The notes: a model not told the origin generated them from the sequence alone. A stretch of DNA of 64,000 bases from Comamonas testosteroni ATCC 11996 (GCF_000241525.1 NZ_AHIL01000029.1:1-64000); one strand, 5' to 3'. Counted from the stretch's first letter, positions 8,547 to 18,937 are shown. Numbers and translations are program-made.

Positions 8547-9336
8547 TTCTTCAGATCCCCGCACGACTGCTCCTCAGGTGGCGCAGCTGCAAGGCGCACC
8601 CGGCTGGCGAGCTATCGACTTTATTTCCGATCTGCACCTGCAGCCGTCCGAGCCGCAGACGGTTGAAGCCTGGCGCAGCTATCTGGCACGCAGCACGGCC
8701 GATGCCATCTTTATCCTCGGCGACCTGTTTGAAGTCTGGGTGGGTGACGATGCACTCGATGAGCCCGGCAGCTTCGAAGCCGACTGCGCAGCCGTGCTGC
8801 GCGAGGCGGCGCAGCAGCGCCCGCTGTTCTTCATGGTCGGCAACCGCGACTTTCTGGCCGGTGACGAATTTCTGCGCCGAAGCGGCATGACCGGCCTTTC
8901 CGACCCCACGGTGCTGCGGTGGGCAGGCACCAGCATCCTGCTCAGCCATGGCGATGCACTATGCCTTGACGATGTGGATTACCAGCAATTCCGGGCTGTT
9001 TCGCGCTCCGCCGCCTGGCAGCAGCAACTGCTGGCCCAGCCCCTGGCCGTGCGCCGCGCGATCGGCAAATCGGCACGCAGCGAAAGCGAGCAACGCAAGC
9101 AAAGCGGCGCTCCCTACGCGGATGCCGACGCGCAGATGAGTGCCACCTGGATGCAGGCCGCGCAAGCGCCCTGGCTGATTCACGGCCATACCCATCAGCC
9201 CGCCGACCACGCACTGGGCAACGACCAATGGCGCATCGTGCTCAGCGACTGGCATATCGATGCCGATACACGTCGCGCCGAGGTACTGCGCGTGACGCCC
9301 GAAGGCTGGCAGCGCATGCCGCCCAATCTGGCCTGA
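8539..9336 (+). CDS. lpxH: UDP-2,3-diacylglucosamine diphosphatase
   Basis: LpxH cleaves UDP-2,3-diacylglucosamine to lipid X and UMP in lipid A synthesis at the inner membrane. The 265-aa protein shows the calcineurin-like metallophosphoesterase motifs in order: SDLHL (residues 31-35), GDLFEVWVGDD, GNRDFL, LSHGD and HGHTHQP. Relative to E. coli LpxH it carries about 25 additional N-terminal residues (MTDSSDPRTTAPQVAQL) before the fold starts at FISDLHL. Exactly this extra piece is duplicated upstream. The ATG overlaps the stop of that upstream frame. No good ribosome binding site precedes the ATG, so translational coupling is possible. An alternative internal start near the fold cannot be excluded. 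Confidence 0.93.
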   Translation: MTDSSDPRTTAPQVAQLQGAPGWRAIDFISDLHLQPSEPQTVEAWRSYLARSTADAIFILGDLFEVWVGDDALDEPGSFEADCAAVLREAAQQRPLFFMVGNRDFLAGDEFLRRSGMTGLSDPTVLRWAGTSILLSHGDALCLDDVDYQQFRAVSRSAAWQQQLLAQPLAVRRAIGKSARSESEQRKQSGAPYADADAQMSATWMQAAQAPWLIHGHTHQPADHALGNDQWRIVLSDWHIDADTRRAEVLRVTPEGWQRMPPNLA

Positions 9337-9362
9337 CGCGCTGACTGGCTGCGGCCACTTTA

Positions 9363-9448
9363 TTGATAGCTTGTTGCGCACTCCATTCATAGATTTCAGA
9401 TTGAAAACTACCCAAGTTCTATGAATAGCAGGCGCTAACAGCTATCAA
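9363..9448. repeat. Dispersed palindromic element (GATAGC/GCTATC ends), copy A
   Basis: The ends TTGATAGC and GCTATCAA are inverted, and inside them ATTCATAG faces CTATGAAT, so the 86 bp can form a long imperfect hairpin. It shares the 17-mer ATTCATAGATTTCAGAT with the element between the RidA gene and pdxY. It lies between the convergent lpxH and acyl-CoA ligase genes and may help end transcription. Confidence 0.75.
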
Positions 9449-9472
9449 ATTTACCGAACCGACAAACGCAGA

Positions 9473-9508
9473 AAAGCCCGCTGCCCGCATAGCCAAGGCA
9501 CCGGGCTT
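9473..9508 (-). terminator. Terminator of the acyl-CoA ligase gene
   Basis: On the minus strand GAAGCCCG faces CGGGCTTTTC about 20 nt beyond the stop codon. The loop is long and the T run short, so it is a moderate candidate. Confidence 0.5.
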
Positions 9509-9527
9509 CGGGGTTGGCGGCCGGATC

Positions 9528-11174
9528 TCAGACCGAGATGGCGGAAGCCGAGCCTGCCTGCTTGCGCAGCTCGAACTTCTGGATCTTGCCCGTGCTGGTC
9601 TTGGGCAGCTCGCCAAACACCACGGCGCGCGGCACCTTGTAGCCGGCCAGGTGCTTTTTGCAGTGGGCAATGATGTCTTGCTCCGTGGTCTCGGCTCCGG
9701 CCTTGAGCTCGATGAAGGCGCAGGGCGTCTCGCCCCATTTGGGGTCGGGCTTGGCCACCACGGCCGCAGCCAGCACGGCAGGGTGGCGATAGAGCACATC
9801 CTCCACTTCGATGGACGAGATGTTCTCGCCTCCCGAGATGATGATGTCCTTGCTGCGGTCCTTGATCTGGATATAACCGTCGGGATGCTGCACGGCCAGG
9901 TCTCCGCTATGGAACCAGCCCCCGCGGAAAGCCTCCTGCGTCGCCTGCGGATTCTTGAGATAGCCCTTCATGGCGATATTGCCCTGAAACATGATCTCCC
10001 CCATGGTCTGGCCGTCGCGCGGCACGGGCTGCATGGTTTCAGGGTCCAGCACGGCCGCAGAGCGCTGCAGGTGGTAGCGCACGCCCTGGCGCGAGTTCAG
10101 GCGGGCGCGCTCACCGATATCGAGCGCATTCCAGCTCTCATGCTTGGCGCAGACCGTGGCCGGCCCATAGGTTTCGGTCAGACCGTAGACATGGGTGATG
10201 TCAAAGCCCATGGCTTCCATGCCTTCGATCATCGATGCGGGCGGCGCGGCCCCTGCCACCATGGCCTTGACGCCTGCGGGCACGCCCTGCTTCATGGCGG
10301 CCGGCGCATTCACCAGCAAGCTGTGCACAATGGGCGCGCCGCAGTAATGGGTCACGCCATGGTTGCGGATGGCGTCAAACACCGCCTGCGCATCCACCCG
10401 GCGCAGGCAGACGTTGACCGCCGCGCGCGCTGCCACCGTCCAGGGAAAACACCAGCCGTTGCAGTGGAACATGGGCAGCGTCCACAGGTAGACGGCGTGC
10501 TTGGGCATGTCCCACTCCAGCACATTGCTGATGGCATTGTTGTGCGCGCCGCGATGGTGGTAGACCACGCCCTTGGGGTTGCCTGTGGTGCCGCTGGTGT
10601 AGTTCAGCGCAATCGCATCCCATTCGTCGCCGGGCCACTGCCAGTCGAAGCCGGCATCGCCCTGGGCCACAAAGCTCTCGTAGTCGATGACACCGATCTG
10701 CTCGGCCGCCTCGCCATAGACGCTGTCCTCGACCTGGATCACATGGATGGGTTCTGTGCCCTTGCGCAATTTGAGTGCCCTGGCCATCAAGGCCGCAAAC
10801 TCGGGGTCCACGATCAAGGCCTTGGCTTCGCCGTGATCCAGCATGAATGCCAGGGTCTCGGCATCGAGCCGGGTGTTGAGCGTGTTGAGCACGGCACCGG
10901 CCATGGGCACGCCAAAGTGCGCCTCCACCATGGGCGGCGTATTGGGCAGCATCACGGCCACGGTGTCGTTCTTGCCAATGCCGATTTTCTGCAGGCTGCT
11001 GGCCAGCTGACGACAACGCGCATAGGTTTGTGCCCAGCTCTGGCGCAAGTCGCCATGAACAATGGCCAGGCGCTCGGGATAGACCTCGGCCGTGCGGGCA
11101 ATAAAGCCCAGCGGCGTCAGCGCGGCATGGTTGGCGGTATTCGGTGCGAGGTTCAAATCGAAAGAACTTGTCAT
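9528..11174 (-). CDS. Fatty acyl-CoA ligase / AMP-dependent synthetase
   Basis: The enzyme activates a carboxylic acid to an acyl-AMP and then to the CoA thioester. The ATP/AMP signature YTSGTTGNPKGVVYHH, the YGLTETYGP motif and the C-terminal hinge and lysine segment (GGENISSIEVED, KTSTGKIQKFELR) are all present in this 548-aa ANL-superfamily protein. It most resembles the group annotated as medium-chain acyl-CoA or methylmercaptopropionyl-CoA (DmdB-like) ligases; the true substrate cannot be read from sequence. I chose the ATG (MTSSFDLNL) with an AGGAG box 7 nt upstream over a longer frame adding 21 residues. It is divergent from the RNA-dnaG-rpoD block. Confidence 0.9.
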   Translation of the reverse strand: MTSSFDLNLAPNTANHAALTPLGFIARTAEVYPERLAIVHGDLRQSWAQTYARCRQLASSLQKIGIGKNDTVAVMLPNTPPMVEAHFGVPMAGAVLNTLNTRLDAETLAFMLDHGEAKALIVDPEFAALMARALKLRKGTEPIHVIQVEDSVYGEAAEQIGVIDYESFVAQGDAGFDWQWPGDEWDAIALNYTSGTTGNPKGVVYHHRGAHNNAISNVLEWDMPKHAVYLWTLPMFHCNGWCFPWTVAARAAVNVCLRRVDAQAVFDAIRNHGVTHYCGAPIVHSLLVNAPAAMKQGVPAGVKAMVAGAAPPASMIEGMEAMGFDITHVYGLTETYGPATVCAKHESWNALDIGERARLNSRQGVRYHLQRSAAVLDPETMQPVPRDGQTMGEIMFQGNIAMKGYLKNPQATQEAFRGGWFHSGDLAVQHPDGYIQIKDRSKDIIISGGENISSIEVEDVLYRHPAVLAAAVVAKPDPKWGETPCAFIELKAGAETTEQDIIAHCKKHLAGYKVPRAVVFGELPKTSTGKIQKFELRKQAGSASAISV

Positions 11175-11520
11175 GTTTGTCTCCTGAGCGTTTTGTACCC
11201 CAGCATGGGTCACGCCAGGCTTACAACCGAGCGCCATACAGGCCTGTTGTGATCGGCATCAAGCAGTTGCTCCCGAAATGGCCGCACCGCGCCGGCAAAC
11301 CGGCATGTGACATGCACAGACAAACCAGAGCAATGCAAAAGGTCATTCAGCAAGACAGTACTTTCAACAGCTTCTGAAAATCGATAAATTCATTTGAAAT
11401 CAACCACATGGAACCCCATTGAAAAACGCCCTCATTCCCCAAGCAGGGCCAACTCATGCAAGTCATCTATAAGACATCATTTATCTGACAGACCAATCAC
11501 CAGGACTTCGAATCGCTCTT
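11175..11520. other. Intergenic region without a recognisable gene
   Basis: About 350 nt between the acyl-CoA ligase start and the putative dnaG-leader RNA. It is AT-richer than its surroundings (11370-11490). It must contain the promoters for both directions, but I find no pair of well-spaced -35/-10 hexamers I would defend. TAGAAT at 11520-11525 is a possible -10 for the plus strand. Confidence 0.5.
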
Positions 11521-11708
11521 AGAATGCGCACATGTTTTGAGGGCATGACTGCCTGTACTGGCGGTACAAGACCGGCATCTCTGCCCGCACGGAGCCGGTC
11601 GCAAGCCTCAAGACTGTGTGGCGGAGGAGACGTTTTAGAGGAGAGCCTGGCAATGATCCAGGCATCAGGAGACCTGAGCCTGCACCCATGGGTGCAGGCT
11701 TTTTTTTG
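11521..11708 (+). ncRNA. Candidate structured RNA or leader ending in an intrinsic terminator, upstream of dnaG
   Basis: By eye the plus-strand RNA forms a long helix between 11529-11544 and 11605-11618 (about 14 pairs with bulges). It encloses two hairpins: TGTAC/GTACA and GACCGGC/GCCGGTC (11571-11600). A further hairpin GCCTGG/CCAGGC follows near 11645-11663, then the terminator. Several single-stranded GGA motifs (GCGGAGGAGAC, AGAGGAGAG, CAGGAGACC) lie between helices. It resembles neither tmRNA, RNase P RNA nor SRP RNA. It could be a separate small RNA or a premature-termination leader for dnaG. Its identity is unknown to me. Confidence 0.5.
11677..11707 (+). terminator. Strong intrinsic terminator 60 nt before dnaG
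   Basis: A perfect 11-bp stem AGCCTGCACCC / GGGTGCAGGCT with a 2-nt nominal loop is followed by 7 further T. This is the best terminator in the window, and it lies upstream of a gene rather than after one. Confidence 0.9.
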
Positions 11709-11766
11709 CCCGCCTGCACATTCCTGCCCCGCCATCGGCGTTTGCCGAAAAAGGCAAAATACGCGG

Positions 11767-13752
11767 GTGGCCATTCCCCAATCATTCATCCAAGAGTTGC
11801 TCTCCCGCGTCGACGTGGTCGACATCGTGGGCCGCTATGTGCAGCTCAAAAAGGGCGGCGCCAACTTCATGGGCCTATGCCCTTTCCATAGCGAGAAGTC
11901 GCCCTCTTTCACGGTCAGCCCCAGCAAGCAGTTCTTTCACTGCTTTGGCTGCGGCAAGAGCGGCAATGCCATCGGCTTTCTGATGGAGCATGCCGGCATG
12001 GGCTTTGTCGAAGCCGTGCAGGAGCTTGCCAACCAATGCGGTTTGCAAGTGCCGCAGGACGACATCAGTCCTGCCGAGCGCCAGCGCCAGGCTCAACAAA
12101 AGCAAAAAGCCGAGACCCTGAGCGACCTTCTGGAAAAAGCTGGCGAGTCCTATCGCAAACAGCTCAAGGCCGCACCCAAGGCCATCGAGTATCTGAAAAA
12201 GCGCGGCGTCTCGGGCGAAGTCTCCAAGCGCTTCGGCCTGGGCTACGCCCCTGCAGGCTGGCATGGCCTGGCCAGCGTATTTGCAGAGTACGACAACCCG
12301 CAGCTCGAAGAATGCGGGCTGGTCATCGTGGGAGAGGACGACAGTCGTCGCTACGACCGCTTCCGCGACCGGCTCATGTTCCCGATTCGCAACGTCAAAG
12401 GCGAATGCATAGGCTTTGGCGGACGGGTGTTTGGCGATGAAAAGCCCAAATACCTGAACTCCCCCGAAACCCCGGTCTTCCACAAGGGCCGCGAACTCTA
12501 CGGCCTCTACGAGGCCCGGCAGGCCCTGCGCGACATGGGCTACGCGCTGGTCACCGAGGGCTACATGGACGTGGTGGCGCTCGCCCAGCTGGGCTTTGCC
12601 AATGCCGTGGCCACGCTGGGAACGGCCTGCACGCCCGAGCATGTGCAAAAGCTGTTCCGCTTTACCGATGCCGTGGTCTTCAGCTTCGACGGCGACGGCG
12701 CGGGCCGACGCGCCGCGCGCAAGGCGCTGGATGCGGCACTGCCGCTGGCGACGGACACGCGCTCCATCAAATTCCTGTTCCTGCCTTCGGAACATGACCC
12801 CGACAGCTTCATCCGCGAATTCGGCCCCGAGGCCTTCTCGCGTTATGTAGGCGACGCCACACCGCTGAGCCGTTTCCTCATCGAATCGGCCAGCGAAGGC
12901 TGCGACCTGGGCCAGACAGAAGGCCGCGCCCACATGGCCAGCAACGCCCGGCCGCTGTGGTCGCTGCTGCCCGACGGCGCGCTCAAACGCCAGTTGCTCT
13001 CAGAAATCGCAGCCCTGGCCCAGCTGGACTCGCGCGACCTCTCCGATATCTGGGCGCAGGAAGCCGCACGCACCGCCCCCATTGCCCGCCGCACGCCTGC
13101 GCCCCCCGAACCTCAGGCACCGCAATGGGATGCGCCTGCGGGCAACTGGGAAAGCGCTCCCGACTGGGCCGATGCCGCAGTACCGGCTCCCTCCTACCCG
13201 AGCCAGGGCAGCGGTGGCAACTGGTCGGGCCGCAAGGAATTCGGCCGCCAGCGCAAGCCCTGGGTCAAGAAGGGCGAGGACTGGAACCCGCCGCAGCTGG
13301 GCCCGCGCCCCACGCCAGTCAGCCGCGAAGACCAGGCCGCACGCCTGCTGATGTGCCACATGGAGTTCATGGAAGAGATGACCCATGAGGATTTTGATGC
13401 CCTGGCTCGCTGCAACCAAAGCCATGCCCCCTTGTTTCGCTGGCTGGAGGCCCAGTTCACCGAGTCCGGGCCGCGCTCCTGGGCAGTGCTGCGCGAGCAA
13501 TTGCAAGGCACGCCTTGCGAGCCGCTGGCCCAAAAGCTCATGAGCGGCGCCCATGCCAACCCAGAAGGCGAGGTGGACGAGTTGCGCAAGGAATTGCGCG
13601 GCACGCTCAATCTGATCCTCGTGGATCACCTCAAGCGCGAGGAGGCCCAGGCGCTCAAGGAGATCGCCACCGACCCCACTGCGGCAAGGCGTTACATAGA
13701 GTTTCAACAGCGGCGAAAAAATTTATCTGTAATTATTAGCTCCGACTCTTGA
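11767..13752 (+). CDS. dnaG: DNA primase
   Basis: DnaG makes RNA primers for the replication fork. The N-terminal CHC2 zinc-binding motif (CPFHSEKSPSF then FHCFGCGKSGN) is at about residues 38-65. The catalytic TOPRIM core has TEGYMDV and FSFDGDGAGRRAA, and the C-terminal about 150 residues form the DnaB-interacting helicase-binding domain. The linker (about 430-520) is rich in Pro, Ala and Trp. I place the start at a GTG (product MAIPQSFIQELL), giving 661 aa; the open frame continues upstream through the terminator and RNA but shows no homology there. No Shine-Dalgarno box precedes the GTG, only a small TTTGCC/GGCAAA hairpin. rpoD follows in the classical macromolecular-synthesis order, but without rpsU. 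Confidence 0.96.
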   Translation: MAIPQSFIQELLSRVDVVDIVGRYVQLKKGGANFMGLCPFHSEKSPSFTVSPSKQFFHCFGCGKSGNAIGFLMEHAGMGFVEAVQELANQCGLQVPQDDISPAERQRQAQQKQKAETLSDLLEKAGESYRKQLKAAPKAIEYLKKRGVSGEVSKRFGLGYAPAGWHGLASVFAEYDNPQLEECGLVIVGEDDSRRYDRFRDRLMFPIRNVKGECIGFGGRVFGDEKPKYLNSPETPVFHKGRELYGLYEARQALRDMGYALVTEGYMDVVALAQLGFANAVATLGTACTPEHVQKLFRFTDAVVFSFDGDGAGRRAARKALDAALPLATDTRSIKFLFLPSEHDPDSFIREFGPEAFSRYVGDATPLSRFLIESASEGCDLGQTEGRAHMASNARPLWSLLPDGALKRQLLSEIAALAQLDSRDLSDIWAQEAARTAPIARRTPAPPEPQAPQWDAPAGNWESAPDWADAAVPAPSYPSQGSGGNWSGRKEFGRQRKPWVKKGEDWNPPQLGPRPTPVSREDQAARLLMCHMEFMEEMTHEDFDALARCNQSHAPLFRWLEAQFTESGPRSWAVLREQLQGTPCEPLAQKLMSGAHANPEGEVDELRKELRGTLNLILVDHLKREEAQALKEIATDPTAARRYIEFQQRRKNLSVIISSDS

Positions 13753-13773
13753 CAACTTTAAAAAAGGTATAAT
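13749..13773 (+). promoter_or_regulatory. Promoter-like TTGACA...TATAAT before rpoD
   Basis: Perfect -35 and -10 consensus hexamers occur, but only 13 nt apart. TTGACA overlaps the dnaG stop codon. The pair cannot be used together by a standard sigma-70 holoenzyme; TATAAT with another, weaker -35 is more realistic. The 275-nt dnaG-rpoD gap contains no other gene, so an rpoD-specific promoter here is likely. Confidence 0.45.
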
Positions 13774-14027
13774 TTAGAGGATATAGGCAAGAGCGACAGC
13801 AACACCTCCGACCCGGGCACCGTGAAGAAATCACGTGATGGCAGCAACTGCATGGCCCATTTCTCGCAAGGATTGCATACCAAATGATCGCCCCAACATC
13901 TTGCCATGGAGTCTTTGTGCTCCGCCGGACAGGCTAGGCCTGTTCTTGCGCCAGCTTTCATGGCGTTTGTTTGCATTTTCCGTTTTCCTTTGTGTGTTTG
14001 TGTGTGTTCGTACCGTGAGAGGTGTTC

Positions 14028-16475
<2,448 letters not shown>

Positions 16476-16515
16476 AGTCAGTCCAAGGAGCCGGCTCGCC
16501 AGCTCCCTGCTACTC

Positions 16516-16548
16516 AAAGCCCCGATCTGTCTCAGGTCGGGGCTTTTT
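16516..16548 (+). terminator. rpoD terminator
   Basis: AAAGCCCCGA pairs with TCGGGGCTTT around an 11-nt loop and is followed by T, 40 nt after the rpoD stop. Confidence 0.85.
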
Positions 16549-16622
16549 CGTATGCACCCCAGGTCAGCAAGCCTTTGCTTTCGGCCAAACACACCAAAAG
16601 ACACATAACAACGGAGACAGAC

Positions 16623-17615
16623 ATGAACACAATCCAAGCAAACCGCTTTCCGACACGGCGCCAGTGGCTGGGCTATTCCGCTGCCTTGCTGTCTACACCT
16701 TTTGCTGCCATCGCCAATCCGCCCCAGCGCCTTGGCACGCAACTGCGTATCGTGATCCCCGCCAACCCCGGCGGCGGCTGGGACCAGACCGGCCGCGCCC
16801 TCGGCGCAGCGCTGACCAGCAGCGGCACGGTGGACAAGATCATTTATGAAAACATTGGCGGCAAGGGCGGCACCATCGGCTTGGCCGAGTACACCAAACG
16901 CTATGGCAGCGACCCCAACAGCCTGCTGATCGGCGGCATGGTCATGGTCGGTGCCCTGGCGCTGAACAAGAAGTCGGCAGAGCTGCATCAGGTGCAGCCC
17001 CTGGCGCGCCTGACCAGCGACTATCTGGTGGTGGCCGTGCCCACCGACTCGCCGCTTGCCAACCCCAAGGCTCTGGCCAAGGCCATGCGCGAGAACCTGC
17101 CTGCACTGACCATTGCCGGAGGCTCTGCAGGCGGTGTGGACCATATGTACGCGGGCATGCTGGCCCGCCTGGCCAAGGCCAATGCGGAGCAGCTGCAATA
17201 CAAACCCTTTGCCGGCGGCAACGATGTGCTCCAGGCCCTGCTGCAAAAGCAGGTGCAGGTTGGAATCTCGGGTTACAGCGAGTTCAGAGAAGCCTTGCAG
17301 GCGGGCAAACTGCGCGCCCTCGGTGTTTCGTCACGCCGTGCCATGTTCGGCATTGCCTCCATGCGCGACCAGGGTCTGGATGCTGAAATGTCCAACTGGC
17401 GTGCCGTCTTTACAGGCAAGAATCTGCCGGCAGAACGCGCCCAGCAACTGCTGGCGGCTATCGACCACGCGAGCAACCAGGACAGCTGGAAGCAAGCCCT
17501 GGTCAGCAATAATTGGAACTCTTCTTGGCAGACCGGCAAGGCACTGCATGAATTTCTGGAGGTCGAAACCTCCACTGCCCAGTTGATGACCTATCTGCTC
17601 AAGCTCAAGAGCTGA
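16623..17615 (+). CDS. Tripartite tricarboxylate transporter substrate-binding protein (TctC/Bug family)
   Basis: Bug-family proteins bind small carboxylates in the periplasm and pass them to TctA/TctB permeases. The 330-aa product has an N-terminal export signal with a twin-arginine-like start (TRRQWLG) and the family motifs PGGGWDQTGR and YENIGGKGGTIG. RBS GGAGAC precedes the ATG; an upstream in-frame start would add 16 residues. No tctA or tctB lies nearby, so it is one of the many orphan binding proteins typical of Burkholderiales. The adjacent panE gene is only 21 nt downstream and may be co-transcribed. The ligand is unknown. Confidence 0.9.
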   Translation: MNTIQANRFPTRRQWLGYSAALLSTPFAAIANPPQRLGTQLRIVIPANPGGGWDQTGRALGAALTSSGTVDKIIYENIGGKGGTIGLAEYTKRYGSDPNSLLIGGMVMVGALALNKKSAELHQVQPLARLTSDYLVVAVPTDSPLANPKALAKAMRENLPALTIAGGSAGGVDHMYAGMLARLAKANAEQLQYKPFAGGNDVLQALLQKQVQVGISGYSEFREALQAGKLRALGVSSRRAMFGIASMRDQGLDAEMSNWRAVFTGKNLPAERAQQLLAAIDHASNQDSWKQALVSNNWNSSWQTGKALHEFLEVETSTAQLMTYLLKLKS

Positions 17616-17636
17616 GCCTCTTTGCGAGATAGCCGC

Positions 17637-18581
17637 ATGAACATGCTCAACCACTGCGCTGCATCCCCCCGCCTGTCCATTGCCGTCATGGGTGCGGGCT
17701 CAGTGGGCTGCTACTTTGGTGCTCTGCTGGCACGCGCCGGCCACTCGGTCACGCTGATCGGCAGAGCATCGCATATGCAGGCCATCAGCCAGCACGGGCT
17801 GCGACTGCAGACTGCGACAGAAGATCTGAACATTCCCGTCACCACCAGCACCGAAGCCAGTGCCGTAGCAGGCACCGATGTAGTGCTGTTCTGCGTGAAA
17901 TCCACCGACACCGAAGCAGCGGCTGCACAGATCAAACCCCACCTGGCAGCGCACACCCAGGTACTGAGCTTGCAAAACGGCGTGGACAACGACCAGCGCC
18001 TGCGCCAGGTGTTGGGTCAGCAGCCGGTGGCAGCGGCCGTGGTCTATGTGGCCACCGCCATGGCAGGCCCAGGCCATGTGCGTCACTTTGGGCGGGGCGA
18101 GCTGGTCATCGCGCCCTGTCTGCAAGGCGACGCGATCGCGGCCCAGTTCAGCGCCGCCGGCATTCCCACGCAGGTCTCGGATGGTGTGCTGGCCGCACTC
18201 TGGCAAAAACTCATCATCAACTGCGTTTACAACGCACTCTCCGCCCTCACCCAGCAGCCCTATGGCTGGCTGGTCGCGCAGCAGGGCGTACCCGCAGTGA
18301 TGCAGGATATCGCCGCCGAATGCAAGGCCGTGGCTCTGGCCGACGGCGTGCAGTTGCCGACCTCCGTGGACGAGGCTGTAGCTGCCATAGCGCGCACCAT
18401 GCCCCGGCAGCTCTCTTCCACGGCCCAGGATCTGGCGCGCAGCAAGCCCACGGAAATCGACCATCTCAACGGCTATGTGGTGCAACGCGGTCAGGCGCTG
18501 GGCATTGCCACACCGAGCAACCGTCTGCTGCTGGTGCTGGTGCAACTCAAGCAAATACCGACACCAAAGCAGGAACTATGA
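17637..18581 (+). CDS. panE: 2-dehydropantoate 2-reductase family protein
   Basis: PanE reduces ketopantoate to pantoate with NADPH, a step of vitamin B5/CoA synthesis. The 314-aa protein has the N-terminal Rossmann motif MGAGSVGCYFGALLARAG (near residue 20) and the C-terminal helical domain with the substrate lysine segment LWQKLIINCVYNALSALT and RSKPTEIDHLNGYVV. Many genomes have several ApbA/PanE paralogues with other 2-keto acid substrates, so the pantothenate role is likely but not certain. Start choice is between two ATGs 6 nt apart. It follows the TctC gene closely and probably forms a two-gene operon with it. Confidence 0.85.
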   Translation: MNMLNHCAASPRLSIAVMGAGSVGCYFGALLARAGHSVTLIGRASHMQAISQHGLRLQTATEDLNIPVTTSTEASAVAGTDVVLFCVKSTDTEAAAAQIKPHLAAHTQVLSLQNGVDNDQRLRQVLGQQPVAAAVVYVATAMAGPGHVRHFGRGELVIAPCLQGDAIAAQFSAAGIPTQVSDGVLAALWQKLIINCVYNALSALTQQPYGWLVAQQGVPAVMQDIAAECKAVALADGVQLPTSVDEAVAAIARTMPRQLSSTAQDLARSKPTEIDHLNGYVVQRGQALGIATPSNRLLLVLVQLKQIPTPKQEL

Positions 18582-18827
18582 TTTCCATAGCTGCATGCTC
18601 TGACAAATCAATGGCTAGAGTCAATTTTTACACCTGGAAACACCTAAGCCAGCACTAACACTTCCGGCGTAGCTCGCCAACCCGTCCCGAGGGCTGCACC
18701 AGCCCTACCCCTATTGCTACAAACCCTGAAGCAAGCGAGTCTTCTCCCTGATTCGTGGCTGACCCGCAACACTTGCGCGCTGTTTGTGGCCTTTATCACT
18801 TCAAGGCGTTGCAGTCGAAGATTTGAA
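18582..18827. other. Intergenic region after panE
   Basis: No coding potential is apparent. It begins with a weak relative of the dispersed GATAGC/GCTATC element (CATAGCTGCATGCTCTGACA) and contains no obvious terminator. The right part leads into the promoter of the HxlR gene. Confidence 0.4.
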
Positions 18828-18844
18828 GCTACTAAACTTGTAGC
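18828..18844. promoter_or_regulatory. Inverted repeat over the -35 of the HxlR gene
   Basis: GCTAC and GTAGC are inverted around 7 nt and cover the putative -35 hexamer. Together with the dyad downstream of the -10 it could be a two-site operator for the dimeric HxlR protein encoded next. Confidence 0.4.
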
Positions 18845-18866
18845 AAAATAAATTAACCGCTATAGT
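18838..18866 (+). promoter_or_regulatory. Putative sigma-70 promoter of the HxlR gene
   Basis: TTGTAG and TATAGT are separated by exactly 17 nt, about 70 nt before the ATG. The -10 matches consensus at five of six positions; the -35 is weak. Confidence 0.5.
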
Positions 18867-18875
18867 CCATTGGAC
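18865..18875. promoter_or_regulatory. Dyad GTCCATTGGAC at the expected transcription start
   Basis: A perfect 5-1-5 palindrome overlaps the end of the -10 and the +1 region of the promoter. Its position is typical of an autorepressor operator. Confidence 0.4.
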
Positions 18876-18937
18876 ATGGCACTGAAAGCGCCTAGTGCGC
18901 CCAGCTCGACAACATCATTGCGCAAGGAGAAGCGTCC

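Noticed and set aside
11521-11708. 6S RNA as identity of the RNA upstream of dnaG
   Set aside because: Length is similar, but the 5' end pairs with the middle of the molecule instead of the 3' end and the large central bubble is not evident. Not firmly excluded without a covariance search.
11524-11766. Upstream extension of dnaG by 81 codons
   Set aside because: It runs through a perfect terminator hairpin and RNA-like structure, and primase family similarity begins exactly at the GTG.
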